From assembly GCA_902780635.1 (NCBI GenBank), contig CACZGH010000017.1, positions 38,828 to 102,827 of the forward strand: DNA of 64,000 nt, read 5' to 3'. The notes under the pieces were generated by a model. The model searched no databases. It had not been told where the DNA came from and worked only from the letters and a program-made list of their open reading frames with translations. Both the position numbers and the translations under genes were made by a program. This DNA comes from an uncultured Prevotellaceae bacterium. Its GTDB lineage: Bacteria; Bacteroidota; Bacteroidia; Bacteroidales; Bacteroidaceae. Of the stretch, positions 45,303 to 53,292 are shown one piece after another. Position 1 is the first letter of the stretch; every line of letters begins with the position of its first letter.

Positions 45303-46019
45303 TCAACCCCTGAAAGTAGTCTGTTCGGTATCTCTTTTCACCTGAGCCATGATTTTCTGACTGGCATGCTTTTGCAGCTTGAAACAGAAGAAGATCAGAA
45401 TAAAGAAGCTCAAGACACCAATTTCTGGGAGCGTCTTCTCGCTGAGAGCCAACATGTCGTAAACGCCATGTGCCATGACAGGTACCAGCAGGGCACTGAC
45501 GGCGGCTCGTCTTGTACGGCCACAGAAATGCCACACCGAGTAATAATATCCCATCATGACAGCAAAAGCATAATGGCCTGGGACAGCCAGAAGCGCCCTT
45601 GCCACAGCTGTAGCTCTCCAGTTTTCAAGGTCGGCAAAGAGATACACCACATTCTCTATAGCGGCAAAGCCAAGGCCGACACAAACGGCATATACGATTC
45701 CATCGAAATGCTCGTCAAAATATGGGTTGCGACGGAGTGTCAGCCATAGTGCGAAGAGCTTGAAGGACTCCTCAGGGATCGCAGCGACCAAAAAGGCTTC
45801 GGCGGTCGACCCAAAGAAAGTGACAGGCTCCTGCCCACCGAAAAAAGTATGCAAGACAGCCAGTTCACACAGGGAGACGGGCAAACAAATCATCACACCA
45901 TAAAGTGTGGCCTTGAGCAACAACGGCCACGGTTCAGGTCGGGGATCCTTCCAGCAGACATACGCCAAAAGGGCAACAGCGGGCAACAAACCGGCTACAA
46001 TAACAATCAATAGACTCAT
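45303..46019 (-). CDS. PrsW-family intramembrane protease
   Basis: A 238-residue multi-pass protein, about seven to eight helices. The conserved glutamates of the PrsW/CPBP-type site appear as AAIPEESFKLFALW, with FDGIVYAVCVGLGFAAIEN, AVPGHYAFAVMMGYYYS and PVMAHGVYDML as the other motifs. PrsW proteins cut membrane substrates such as anti-sigma factors. The substrate here is not evident. It is transcribed alone and convergent with asnB; its upstream region is a large inverted repeat. Confidence 0.85.
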   Translation of the reverse strand: MSLLIVIVAGLLPAVALLAYVCWKDPRPEPWPLLLKATLYGVMICLPVSLCELAVLHTFFGGQEPVTFFGSTAEAFLVAAIPEESFKLFALWLTLRRNPYFDEHFDGIVYAVCVGLGFAAIENVVYLFADLENWRATAVARALLAVPGHYAFAVMMGYYYSVWHFCGRTRRAAVSALLVPVMAHGVYDMLALSEKTLPEIGVLSFFILIFFCFKLQKHASQKIMAQVKRDTEQTTFRG

Positions 46020-46057
46020 TTCTTTTCTGCTTTTACATACTAGTTTTTAATTCATGT

Positions 46058-46222
46058 TTCGCAAGTACTCAACTTACATGTAGTTAAGGAGTTAAGTAGT
46101 TATCGCTTCGCTAAGGAGTTAAGCCAAATGAATCGTTGGCTGTCTCTCTTTAACCATCAGATGTAATGGCTTAACTCCTTAACTCCTTTAACTTCTTAAC
46201 TTCTCTCAACTTGCGAAAGTTG
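46058..46222. repeat. Large imperfect inverted repeat upstream of prsW
   Basis: The left arm (46058-46126) and right arm (46167-46217) are complementary at many positions: the left begins TCGCAAGTACTCAACTT and carries GTTAAGGAGTTAAG words, the right has CTTAACTCC words and ends CTCAACTTGCGAA. Between the arms is a 40-base loop. A small nested hairpin CAACTTGCGAAAGTTG (46207-46222) follows. It shares words with the repeats at 7.7, 23.2 and 59.8 kb. Confidence 0.75.
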
Positions 46223-46270
46223 AGATTTTAACAAATGTCCAGCCCCGTCATTGATCAACTTAAAAATCCA

Positions 46271-46765
46271 TCAACTCTTTTTCTCAAGATAATCAAACAA
46301 CTCAATGGTTCCTGCTTCTTCTTCAAGATCGAGTGAAGGGACATGCTCAACGATTCTAGTAGTGCCACTTGTTTTATTGACATAAAAATAGACATATGCA
46401 CCTGTATAACTACGGAATATCACTTGATACTCCGATTCCGTCTCTTCTCCCATCTGTACATACATAATGGATGGATTCTTTTCAGCTATACTCCAGTCGT
46501 ACGTTTTATGGCAATAGTTGTTTACACCTTCATAGGCCATCTCTGCCGTAATTTTACTGTTAGAGGGAGTGGCATTTTCTGTCGCCTTGGCTGGTTCCAT
46601 GCTATCCTTTTCCACTTTCGACGATATTTGCGTGGTTTCCGGAGAGGCTTGCATTTCCGTTTCCGTTTGATTATTAGAAGACGAAATCTGATTCGTTTTG
46701 TCTTGGTGGCATGAGCCTAAAAACATGACTATCAATGCTGAAGTTACGACAATACCTTTTTTCAT
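46271..46765 (-). CDS. Small lipoprotein of unknown function
   Basis: A 164-residue protein with the lipoprotein signal MKKGIVVTSALIVMFLGSC (lipobox LGSC, Cys19). A low-complexity Ser/Thr/Glu/Lys linker (about 20-70) is followed by a compact C-terminal domain (TAEMAYEGVNNYCHKTYDWS, YVQMGEETESEYQVIFRSYTGAYVYFYVNKTSG). I do not recognise the domain. A TATTTTTG -7 element lies at 46820-46813. Confidence 0.75.
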   Translation of the reverse strand: MKKGIVVTSALIVMFLGSCHQDKTNQISSSNNQTETEMQASPETTQISSKVEKDSMEPAKATENATPSNSKITAEMAYEGVNNYCHKTYDWSIAEKNPSIMYVQMGEETESEYQVIFRSYTGAYVYFYVNKTSGTTRIVEHVPSLDLEEEAGTIELFDYLEKKS

Positions 46766-47204
46766 TTTTTATTTCATTTATTTAGGATTTTACTATTTTC
46801 TCTTTGACACTGCAAAAATAAAAAAACTCTTTCAATATACGCTCATTGAATAATTCGCAAAGATAAGAAATTTGTGAATAACTCACCATGGTGTAATCTA
46901 TTTTTTTACACTTTTGCTTTGTTTATCGTATGAAAGGCACTATTTAGTCGCAAAACATCGCAAATGATCGCTATAATGTTAATGTTAATGATAATGATTA
47001 TGTAAATGATAATGAAAATGAAAATGATATAAAAAGAATATATCCCTTACGGGATACAAAGAAAAAGGTTTTTTTCTTTGCTTCCCTCCCCGTTTCAAAA
47101 AAGTTGAGACATCGTTATGTGGCGCTATCATCACGATTTTAAAATGACATTACAGATAGTCGAAGAACGTCTAATTTTGCCAGTAGAACCAAAATTGTAC
47201 GATT
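46766..47204. other. 439-bp AT-rich stretch with Asn/Asp-codon repeats
   Basis: Beyond the lipoprotein promoter (-7 at 46820-46813) I find no complete gene. From 46948 to the stop at 47140-47142 the plus strand is open for 64 codons without a start, reading SQNIANDRYNVNVNDNDYVN and onwards. This comes from reiterated AATGTT/AATGAT/AATGAA codons at 46975-47028. It resembles the asparagine-rich linkers of phage-like proteins and may be a gene relic. A small hairpin TATCCC/GGGATA lies at 47041-47056. Confidence 0.5.
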
Positions 47205-47768
47205 ATGAAACCGACATCAAAGAAAAGTTTTATCATTTATACAGACATACTCGCCCAGATACAACTGCTCAGCGACGAAGAGGCGGGCATTGTGTTCAAG
47301 GCCATTCTACAATACAATATGACAGAAGAAAAGCTCCAGTCAGACAATAGAGTCGTCAATGTGGTGCTGGCATGTCTCATTACCCAGATAGACCACAACA
47401 CACAGAAATATGAGCAGATACGTGAGAAACGGTCAGCTGCGGGCAAGAAAGGCAATGAGAAACGTTGGCATCAGACCTCTCCTTGCGCTTCTGAGAAAAA
47501 CAAGGACAGTACAGAAGCAACAGAAGAACCTACCACCCCTCAACAACATGACCAACAACACCCTGACCATGATAAACGCATCGAGAAAAACAAAAAGAAG
47601 TTCAAGGAATCCATCCTCCCATACACCAGCAAGTACGACTGTGAGATGCTCAATGACTTCAACAGCTGTTGAACAGAACTGAGCCCATCGCACACGAAGA
47701 TGCGCTTTGAAATGCAAAGGACATGGGAGACGGACAAGGGAGTGACACCACACACGCCACTATTTTGA
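47205..47768 (+). pseudogene. DUF6291-like phage-type gene interrupted by an in-frame TGA
   Basis: An open frame of 155 codons (47205-47672) resembles the DUF6291 proteins of Bacteroidetes mobile DNA: SFIIYTDILAQIQLLSDEEAG, AILQYNMTEEKL, and an Arg/Lys-rich REKRSAAGKKGNEKRW. The frame stops at TGA (47670-47672) after FNSC. It then continues TELSPSHTKMRFEMQRTWET to another TGA at 47766-47768. In the family this tail normally follows a tryptophan (pattern W-T-E-x-x-x-S-x-x-K-M-R-F-E), so the TGA looks like a mutated TGG. The remaining tail also appears shortened. The family and the expected tail are from memory and need alignment. Confidence 0.6.
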
Positions 47769-47797
47769 ACCAACAATCACAAAAAAGTCTACTTTTT

Positions 47798-47827
47798 TTG
47801 CATATTCATATTAATTCTCTATCTTTG
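47798..47827 (+). promoter_or_regulatory. Bacteroidetes promoter ahead of a gene remnant
   Basis: TTG (47798-47800), 19 bases, TATCTTTG (47820-47827): a perfect consensus with no intact gene immediately downstream. It could still drive the surface-protein gene at 48104. Confidence 0.7.
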
Positions 47828-47858
47828 TGGAAAATATGTAAACAAAGGCCACCAACAT

Positions 47859-48053
47859 GTCTTTTTCAGGAACGACAGCCCCATGGTGTTCATGGGAAAG
47901 AAATTCTGGACGGAGGACATGCTGGTGTATCCTCTGCTCAAGTCATTAGCTGCAACGGGCAAATATCAGAACCTCATCCTCTCCATCAGTGATGTCACTG
48001 ATGAGATTGTGGAGGAACTGATGAGATTCCGTGCCACGTCGGCGAGCGACTAA
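47859..48053 (+). pseudogene. C-terminal remnant of a LOG-family (TIGR00730-like) protein
   Basis: An open frame with no start reads VFFRNDSPMVFMGKKFWTED, then MLVYPLLKSLAATGKYQNLI and on to a TAA at 48051. The segment resembles the C-terminal end of LOG-family Rossmann-fold proteins, where a (G/M)KKFW motif, a VYPLL motif and a DEIVE(E/x) tail occur. Most of the gene is missing: the region upstream holds only a promoter. It is called a remnant for that reason. The family assignment rests on about 60 residues. Confidence 0.55.
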
Positions 48054-48103
48054 TCCCCTATCCTTCTCACACATCAGCAGTTTCACCCCCAATACCCTAT
48101 CAC

Positions 48104-50590
48104 ATGAAAAGACCATTGTTAAGCATATTAAGTTGTCTCTGCACACTCCTCTCTTTTGCGCAAGAGGCGTATGTTGTACTTTCGGAGGACAACACAACTC
48201 TGACTTTTTATTATGACGATGCCAGAGACAGCAGGACCGAGACCACGTTTGACTTGAACACTGGTCAATCCTACCCAGAGTGGAATCTTCAGGATATCAA
48301 GAAAGTAGTGTTCGACCCAACATTCCTTCAAGCAGAACCAACGACCACCTTCAGATGGTTTTCTGACATGAATGAGCTAACCACCATTGAAGGACTGAAA
48401 TACCTGAACACATCACATGTGACAGACATGGGTGAGATGTTCTCCGACTGTTGGAGCCTGACATCTCTCGACCTTAGCCATTTCGACACGTCAAATGTGA
48501 CAAATATGAATGGCATGTTCAAGATGGGTGAGTATTATATTGTCGACAGAGAGAATGACTGGGAGGAGCATCCTCCGTTTATGGAACTGGAGTCAAAACT
48601 ATCTTCCCTAAACCTCAGTGGCTTTGACACGTCCAGTGTGACAGACATGGGAGCCATGTTTTCCTGCTGCTGCAGTCTGACCTCTCTTGACCTCAGCAGT
48701 TTCGACACGTCAAAAGTGAAGGATATGAGTAGGATGTTCTCTGGTTGTTGTGATCTCACATCCCTTGATCTCAGTGGTTTTGACACGTCCAGTGTGACAG
48801 ACATGAGCAATATGTTCTTCGGCAGCTGCGGTCTGTCAAGCCTTGACCTCAGCAGTTTCGACACCTCCCATGTGACGGGTATGAGAAACATGTTCTATGG
48901 TTGTTCAAGCATCTCCAACCTGAACCTTTCTCATCTGACCATCCTTCCGGAAACGCCAACAGATAGTATGCTATATCATTGTAAAGGTTTGAGGTCTCTC
49001 AGTGTCTCTCCCTCTTTTGAAAACATCAGCCCTGAGGCGTGTCATGGCATAGGGCTTTCTGTCTTGCCATGTTTGCTTGTATTTCCAGAGGGTTATGATT
49101 TCAACGTAGACACCTCCGGTGACAGTTTCCTCTGGAAAGGTGGTATTTTCAGTCTTATGAGCCAAACACCCGTCAGTGCCATTCCATATGCCGCATTAGC
49201 AGCAGACCATACGTTGACTTTCTATTATGATGACCTATTCAATACAAGAAGCGGCGCCATCTTTGAACTGAACACCACCCAACCCACTCCTGAATGGGCT
49301 GAATATGACATCAGCTCCATCATTTTCGACCCTTCATTCAAAGAGGCAAGGCCCATTACTAGTCATAGATGGTTTGATGTAGTGTGCCATGGCCGAAATG
49401 ATCTGGAAGCCATCCAAGGACTTGAATATTTAGACACCTCTGAGATGACAGACATGAATGGGATGTTCTTTGGCTGCTCACAACTAACCTCCATAGACCT
49501 CAGCCATTTCGACACTTCCAAAGTGAAGGACATGGGGGAGATGTTCTCTTTATGCCACAACCTCACCTGCCTTGACCCAAGCGGTTTTAACACCTCCAAT
49601 GTGACGGACATGAGTGGGATGTTCTCTGATTGCTGGAGTCTTTCCTCTCTCGACGTCAGCGGTTTCCATACGTCAAAAGTGACAAAAATAGAAGGCATGT
49701 TCATGAATTGCAACGAGTTGACCACCATTGACCTTAGCCATTTTGACACCTCCAACGTGAAGGACAGTGGAAAAATGTTCATTGGCTGCTATCAACTTCA
49801 AAGTCTGAAAATATCTGACATGACAAACCTGCACCCTGAAGCATGTACAGATATCGGGATAAACACAGGCGATGCCAATCCCTGTTTGCTTTTAGCTCCC
49901 ATCGGATATGACTTTGGAGTGGACACGACGGGCTGTTTCATGTGGAAAGGTGGTTACTTTACATTAATGTTGTATCCCACTATTTTTGTGCCAGACATGT
50001 CTCTCTTTCCCGGAGACCAAGCGCAAACCGACATTAGCCTGGAGATAGAAGAAAAACCATATACGGGTTATCAGTTTGACCTGATCCTGCCTGAGGGCAT
50101 CTGCCTGGAGAAAATCGGTGATGGCTTCAGCTACACGCTCTCAGATAGATTCAGCGGTGAAGATGTGTCGTGCTCTATCCTCGAGTCATCCCGAAACACC
50201 TACTCTGTGATTTGCAACTCCACTGGCACCACATACATTAGCGGAACGAAAGGTATCATCATTTCACTGCCTTTCACTACAGACCAAGAACTTGCCCATG
50301 ACATATACAAGGGAACCATCAAAAACATCATCCTCAACGATGACAATAACAACAGCCTATATCTCGATGACTTCCAATTCTCCATCACCATATTTGAAAT
50401 CAGACAGGGAGATGTGAACCATGACAGCACTGTAGACATCACCGACATCCTGTTAACGGTGGACTACATTTTAGGCAAGAATCCCAAAAACTTCTATGTA
50501 AAAGACGCTGATGTAAACGGTGACGGCGTAATCGATATCTCTGACGTATTAAGTATCGTGGATATTATCTTAGGGCAGCGCCATGAATAA
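48104..50590 (+). CDS. BspA-like leucine-rich surface protein with dockerin
   Basis: An 828-residue exported protein (signal MKRPLLSILSCLCTLLSFAQ). It has two homologous modules, each opening with a TLTFYYDD segment and a PEW/FDP stretch, followed by DUF285/BspA-type repeats of about 23 residues, the core being LTSLDLSHFDTSNVTNM. I count about six DTSxV-type repeats in the first array and five in the second. A region of about 140 residues (625-762) has a cohesin-like beta-sandwich look (LFPGDQAQTDISLEIEE). It ends in a dockerin-like pair, GDVNHDSTVDITDILLTVDY and ADVNGDGVIDISDVLSIVDI, with calcium-loop Asp/Asn positions. It is likely surface-exposed or secreted for adhesion or complex assembly; the partner is unknown. 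Confidence 0.85.
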   Translation: MKRPLLSILSCLCTLLSFAQEAYVVLSEDNTTLTFYYDDARDSRTETTFDLNTGQSYPEWNLQDIKKVVFDPTFLQAEPTTTFRWFSDMNELTTIEGLKYLNTSHVTDMGEMFSDCWSLTSLDLSHFDTSNVTNMNGMFKMGEYYIVDRENDWEEHPPFMELESKLSSLNLSGFDTSSVTDMGAMFSCCCSLTSLDLSSFDTSKVKDMSRMFSGCCDLTSLDLSGFDTSSVTDMSNMFFGSCGLSSLDLSSFDTSHVTGMRNMFYGCSSISNLNLSHLTILPETPTDSMLYHCKGLRSLSVSPSFENISPEACHGIGLSVLPCLLVFPEGYDFNVDTSGDSFLWKGGIFSLMSQTPVSAIPYAALAADHTLTFYYDDLFNTRSGAIFELNTTQPTPEWAEYDISSIIFDPSFKEARPITSHRWFDVVCHGRNDLEAIQGLEYLDTSEMTDMNGMFFGCSQLTSIDLSHFDTSKVKDMGEMFSLCHNLTCLDPSGFNTSNVTDMSGMFSDCWSLSSLDVSGFHTSKVTKIEGMFMNCNELTTIDLSHFDTSNVKDSGKMFIGCYQLQSLKISDMTNLHPEACTDIGINTGDANPCLLLAPIGYDFGVDTTGCFMWKGGYFTLMLYPTIFVPDMSLFPGDQAQTDISLEIEEKPYTGYQFDLILPEGICLEKIGDGFSYTLSDRFSGEDVSCSILESSRNTYSVICNSTGTTYISGTKGIIISLPFTTDQELAHDIYKGTIKNIILNDDNNNSLYLDDFQFSITIFEIRQGDVNHDSTVDITDILLTVDYILGKNPKNFYVKDADVNGDGVIDISDVLSIVDIILGQRHE

Positions 50591-50592
50591 AA

Positions 50593-50618
50593 TTCAACTT
50601 CCGCAAGCTCCAGTTGAA
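50593..50618. terminator. Small hairpin between the surface-protein and M28 peptidase genes
   Basis: TTCAACT (50593-50599) pairs with AGTTGAA (50612-50618), 7 bp around a 12-base loop, in the 32-base gap between convergent stop codons. It may be a terminator. Confidence 0.4.
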
Positions 50619-50622
50619 TACT

Positions 50623-51882
50623 TCACTGAAATTGCTCCACGAAGTCGCGCACCAATTGGAATACAGGCATGTAACTGTCGAAACGAACGGTCTTGTATGT
50701 ATCGAAGATAGTATGGTAATACTGGAAGGCATCACCCTTCTCGTTCTCTAAGAAAATGCAGGGGACGTGGCGCTCGGCAAACGGGTAATGGTCGCTGTTG
50801 GCAGCCAAGTCGCCTCGGTGTAAGGAATTGAAGTAATGTTGCCGTCCGTTAATCTGTTCGAAAAGAGAGAAGCCACGCATCCCCTCGTCACTCACCTCGC
50901 AATACTGAACGGGGTTGTTGTCGCCAATCATATCAATATTAAACAGGTACTTGATTTGCTGAAGTGGAACGATGGGATGTTCTGTGTACCATGTGGAGCC
51001 GCGCAGGTTGGCATCCTCACCTGAGAAAGCGATGAAGTACATATCGTATGGAGGACGATTCTTGGCATAGTATCCAGCCAATGTCACGATGGCGGCAGTG
51101 CCAGAGGCATTATCGTTGGCGCCAGCATAGAAGATTTTCTTACCCAGATTGCCTAGATGATCATAATGTGCGGTGAAGACATAACAGCTGTCATGTCGCA
51201 CTCCCTCCACCTTGGCAATAACATTGAAACACTCATAGTCCTTCAGGAACTTGTTATCCACTTCCACACGAACCTTCTTCACACCTTCTATGGCCTCAGG
51301 CGTCACCCAGAGAATGGGTTTGTCAACCACACGTTCACCATAAGCCTTGAAAAACTTGATAGGTGCTTCCCAAGTATAGATGAGTCCGGCGTTGGTACAC
51401 TCACCCGTTTTTTGCAGACGGGAGAAGACATCACGGTGACGATAAGTGAACCAGAATTCACAAGACACCAGACAATTGGCATACTCAGGCTTGGCCAAGT
51501 CGGCAAACAAACGCTCGACATCAAAATTCAGTGTGTCCACATGATAAACGGGAAATGTTCCATGTACGCCGGGGGAATACTCACGCATGGAGAAATCGAC
51601 ACCAGCGCGCAGTTTCTTGCCATCAGCCCACATCTGCATCTGCCCAGAGAAAGTATTGATGTCCAATTTGAAAGGCTGAAGGGTTATCTCATCTACACCA
51701 GATTTCTGAAACTCTTTCTTCAGGAATTTACCAGCTTTATTGGCACCATCCTTGGCATAGCCACGTCCTTGGTATTTGGCAGAACTCAACGCCTTTATTA
51801 CCCGTTTGTAGTGTGGCAAGTCCTGAGCACCCATCGGTATACAGGCCAGAGCCAATAAAAACAATAATACAGTCTTTTTCAT
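50623..51882 (-). CDS. M28-family zinc aminopeptidase, exported
   Basis: A 419-residue protein with signal MKKTVLLFLLALACIPMGAQ. The co-catalytic zinc ligands are visible: HYDHLG, GANDNASGTAAIV, FSGEDANLRGS (the usual glutamate pair here reads Glu-Asp), FNIDMIGD and NSDHYPF. It should remove N-terminal residues from peptides in the periplasm. The first 120 residues carry a typical M28 prodomain-like segment. ATG 51882 is preferred because the upstream ATG would add a non-signal extension. It is convergent with the surface protein gene. Confidence 0.85.
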   Translation of the reverse strand: MKKTVLLFLLALACIPMGAQDLPHYKRVIKALSSAKYQGRGYAKDGANKAGKFLKKEFQKSGVDEITLQPFKLDINTFSGQMQMWADGKKLRAGVDFSMREYSPGVHGTFPVYHVDTLNFDVERLFADLAKPEYANCLVSCEFWFTYRHRDVFSRLQKTGECTNAGLIYTWEAPIKFFKAYGERVVDKPILWVTPEAIEGVKKVRVEVDNKFLKDYECFNVIAKVEGVRHDSCYVFTAHYDHLGNLGKKIFYAGANDNASGTAAIVTLAGYYAKNRPPYDMYFIAFSGEDANLRGSTWYTEHPIVPLQQIKYLFNIDMIGDNNPVQYCEVSDEGMRGFSLFEQINGRQHYFNSLHRGDLAANSDHYPFAERHVPCIFLENEKGDAFQYYHTIFDTYKTVRFDSYMPVFQLVRDFVEQFQ

Positions 51883-51975
51883 TTTTCTATCAAAGAAATT
51901 ATGTCGTGTTTTTCCTTCATCAAAGACTAACATTAGGATCAAAGAAAAAAAGAAGCGGATGTCGATATAAGAGTG

Positions 51976-53166
51976 TCAAAACCGATATTCCACAAAAGCC
52001 TCCATGGCCTCATAGCAAGCCAAGCCCAGTTCGTCGTATCTGCGTGCTGTCTCTCTATTGCGGTCCTCGGCTCGCTGCCAGAACAGACGCTCATCGTTTC
52101 CAAGGAAGGGTGCGCTCTCCATCTGGCTCTGGTGTCTAAGGATGGCATTACGCTTCTCACGCAGTTCTTCAGGGCTCATAGGCACACACATCTCGATGTC
52201 GGCGATGTCCCACTCCGCCCAGGCTCCACGGTACATCCAGACACGGCAATCAGCCAACCATCCGGCACCTGCTTGTTTTTCCTCGTCAATGGCGGCAAGC
52301 ACAGCATCGGTACATTTGCGGTGCGTGCCATGCGGATCGGCCAGGTCGGCGGCCACATAGATCTGATGCGGCTGTATGTCGGCGAGGAGTTTCTGTATGG
52401 GCCGTACATCACGCTCTGACATAGGCAATTTTTCAATGGCACCACTCTCATAAAACGGGAGGTCCAGGAAGTGGATATGGTCGCCAGGGATATTGTTATA
52501 GGCACATGCCAGACGCGCCTCACCGCGACGTATAAGTCCTTTCAGCGTCAGCACCTCTGGTATGTCGGCCATCACTGGAGGCATGGGTATGGGATGGAGG
52601 TATTTATTGTCGCCATATGCTTTCAGTTCTGCTTCCCTTTTCTTTCGCATGAAATCTTTCACCTGCGCATAAATTCGGCTGATGGTCTCATCGGCATCAT
52701 CGGCAAACAGTCGGTTGAAGCCATTGATGAAATGCATGAAACGAGTGACCTCGTCATCATTGACGGCAATATCTCCACTTGTCTCATAAGCGACATGCAC
52801 ATCGTTGCCCTGCTGGATCAGTCGACGTATAGTGCCTCCCATGGAGATGACATCATCATCAGGGTGCGGTGAGAACACCACTACACGTTTGGGGAATGGT
52901 TTGGCACGCTCAGGCCGAAACGTGTCATCAGAGTTGGGCTTGCCACCAGGCCATCCTGTGATAGTATGCTGCAACTCATTGAACACCTCGATATTGATAA
53001 GACCAGCGGAACCAAATTGTTCCACCCAATGCCTCATTCCGTTCTCAACATAATCTTTGGTGGATAACTTCAGGAGGGGTTTGCCGGTCAGACGGCATAG
53101 TTCGATGACTTCCCGACGCAGTTTGTGCTCAGGCATCGAAATAGTAGAGGTGAGGTTAAGATTCAT
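51976..53166 (-). CDS. PIG-L family deacetylase, NagB-less form
   Basis: A 396-residue zinc N-deacetylase of the LmbE/PIG-L type. Metal motifs PHPDDDVISMGG and ADPHGTHRK are present. The first 85 residues (LTGKPLLKLSTKDYVENGMR, EVFNELQHTITGWPGGKPNS) match the linker and PIG-L half of the long Bacteroidetes NagB-PIG-L fusion as I know it, but the NagB (glucosamine-6-phosphate deaminase) half is absent. ATG 53166 is the first good start; a TTG lies three codons upstream. The substrate is unknown. No NagB-like frame was seen upstream, so this is either a stand-alone paralogue or a 5'-truncated gene. Confidence 0.75.
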   Translation of the reverse strand: MNLNLTSTISMPEHKLRREVIELCRLTGKPLLKLSTKDYVENGMRHWVEQFGSAGLINIEVFNELQHTITGWPGGKPNSDDTFRPERAKPFPKRVVVFSPHPDDDVISMGGTIRRLIQQGNDVHVAYETSGDIAVNDDEVTRFMHFINGFNRLFADDADETISRIYAQVKDFMRKKREAELKAYGDNKYLHPIPMPPVMADIPEVLTLKGLIRRGEARLACAYNNIPGDHIHFLDLPFYESGAIEKLPMSERDVRPIQKLLADIQPHQIYVAADLADPHGTHRKCTDAVLAAIDEEKQAGAGWLADCRVWMYRGAWAEWDIADIEMCVPMSPEELREKRNAILRHQSQMESAPFLGNDERLFWQRAEDRNRETARRYDELGLACYEAMEAFVEYRF

Positions 53167-53256
53167 CTTGCACAACTTTTGTTAAGGTGCGTTGTTTATA
53201 ATTCTGATTGAAAAAAGGCAGTATTCTGTAAGTGATAGAACCCACCTAAAGAAACT

Positions 53257-53286
53257 AAAGCGGGGAGATGATATTCCCCCCGCTTT
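53257..53286 (-). terminator. Terminator of the nqr operon
   Basis: AAAGCGGGG (53257-53265) pairs with CCCCGCTTT (53278-53286), 9 bp, seven bases after the nqrF stop codon, with TAGTTTC following on the minus strand. Confidence 0.7.
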
Positions 53287-53292
53287 GTCGTT

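Noticed and set aside
46975-47028. AATGTT/AATGAT codon repeats as a CRISPR-like array
   Set aside because: Unit is 6 bases without spacers; simple slippage-type repeat or a coding linker fits better.
47205-47768. TGA recoded as tryptophan or selenocysteine in the DUF6291-like gene
   Set aside because: TGA ends other genes in the window normally and no selenocysteine-type stem was seen after the codon; a nonsense mutation is simpler.
51157-51858. 233-codon plus-strand frame antisense to the M28 peptidase
   Set aside because: The M28 zinc motifs are complete on the minus strand; the antisense frame has no supporting feature.
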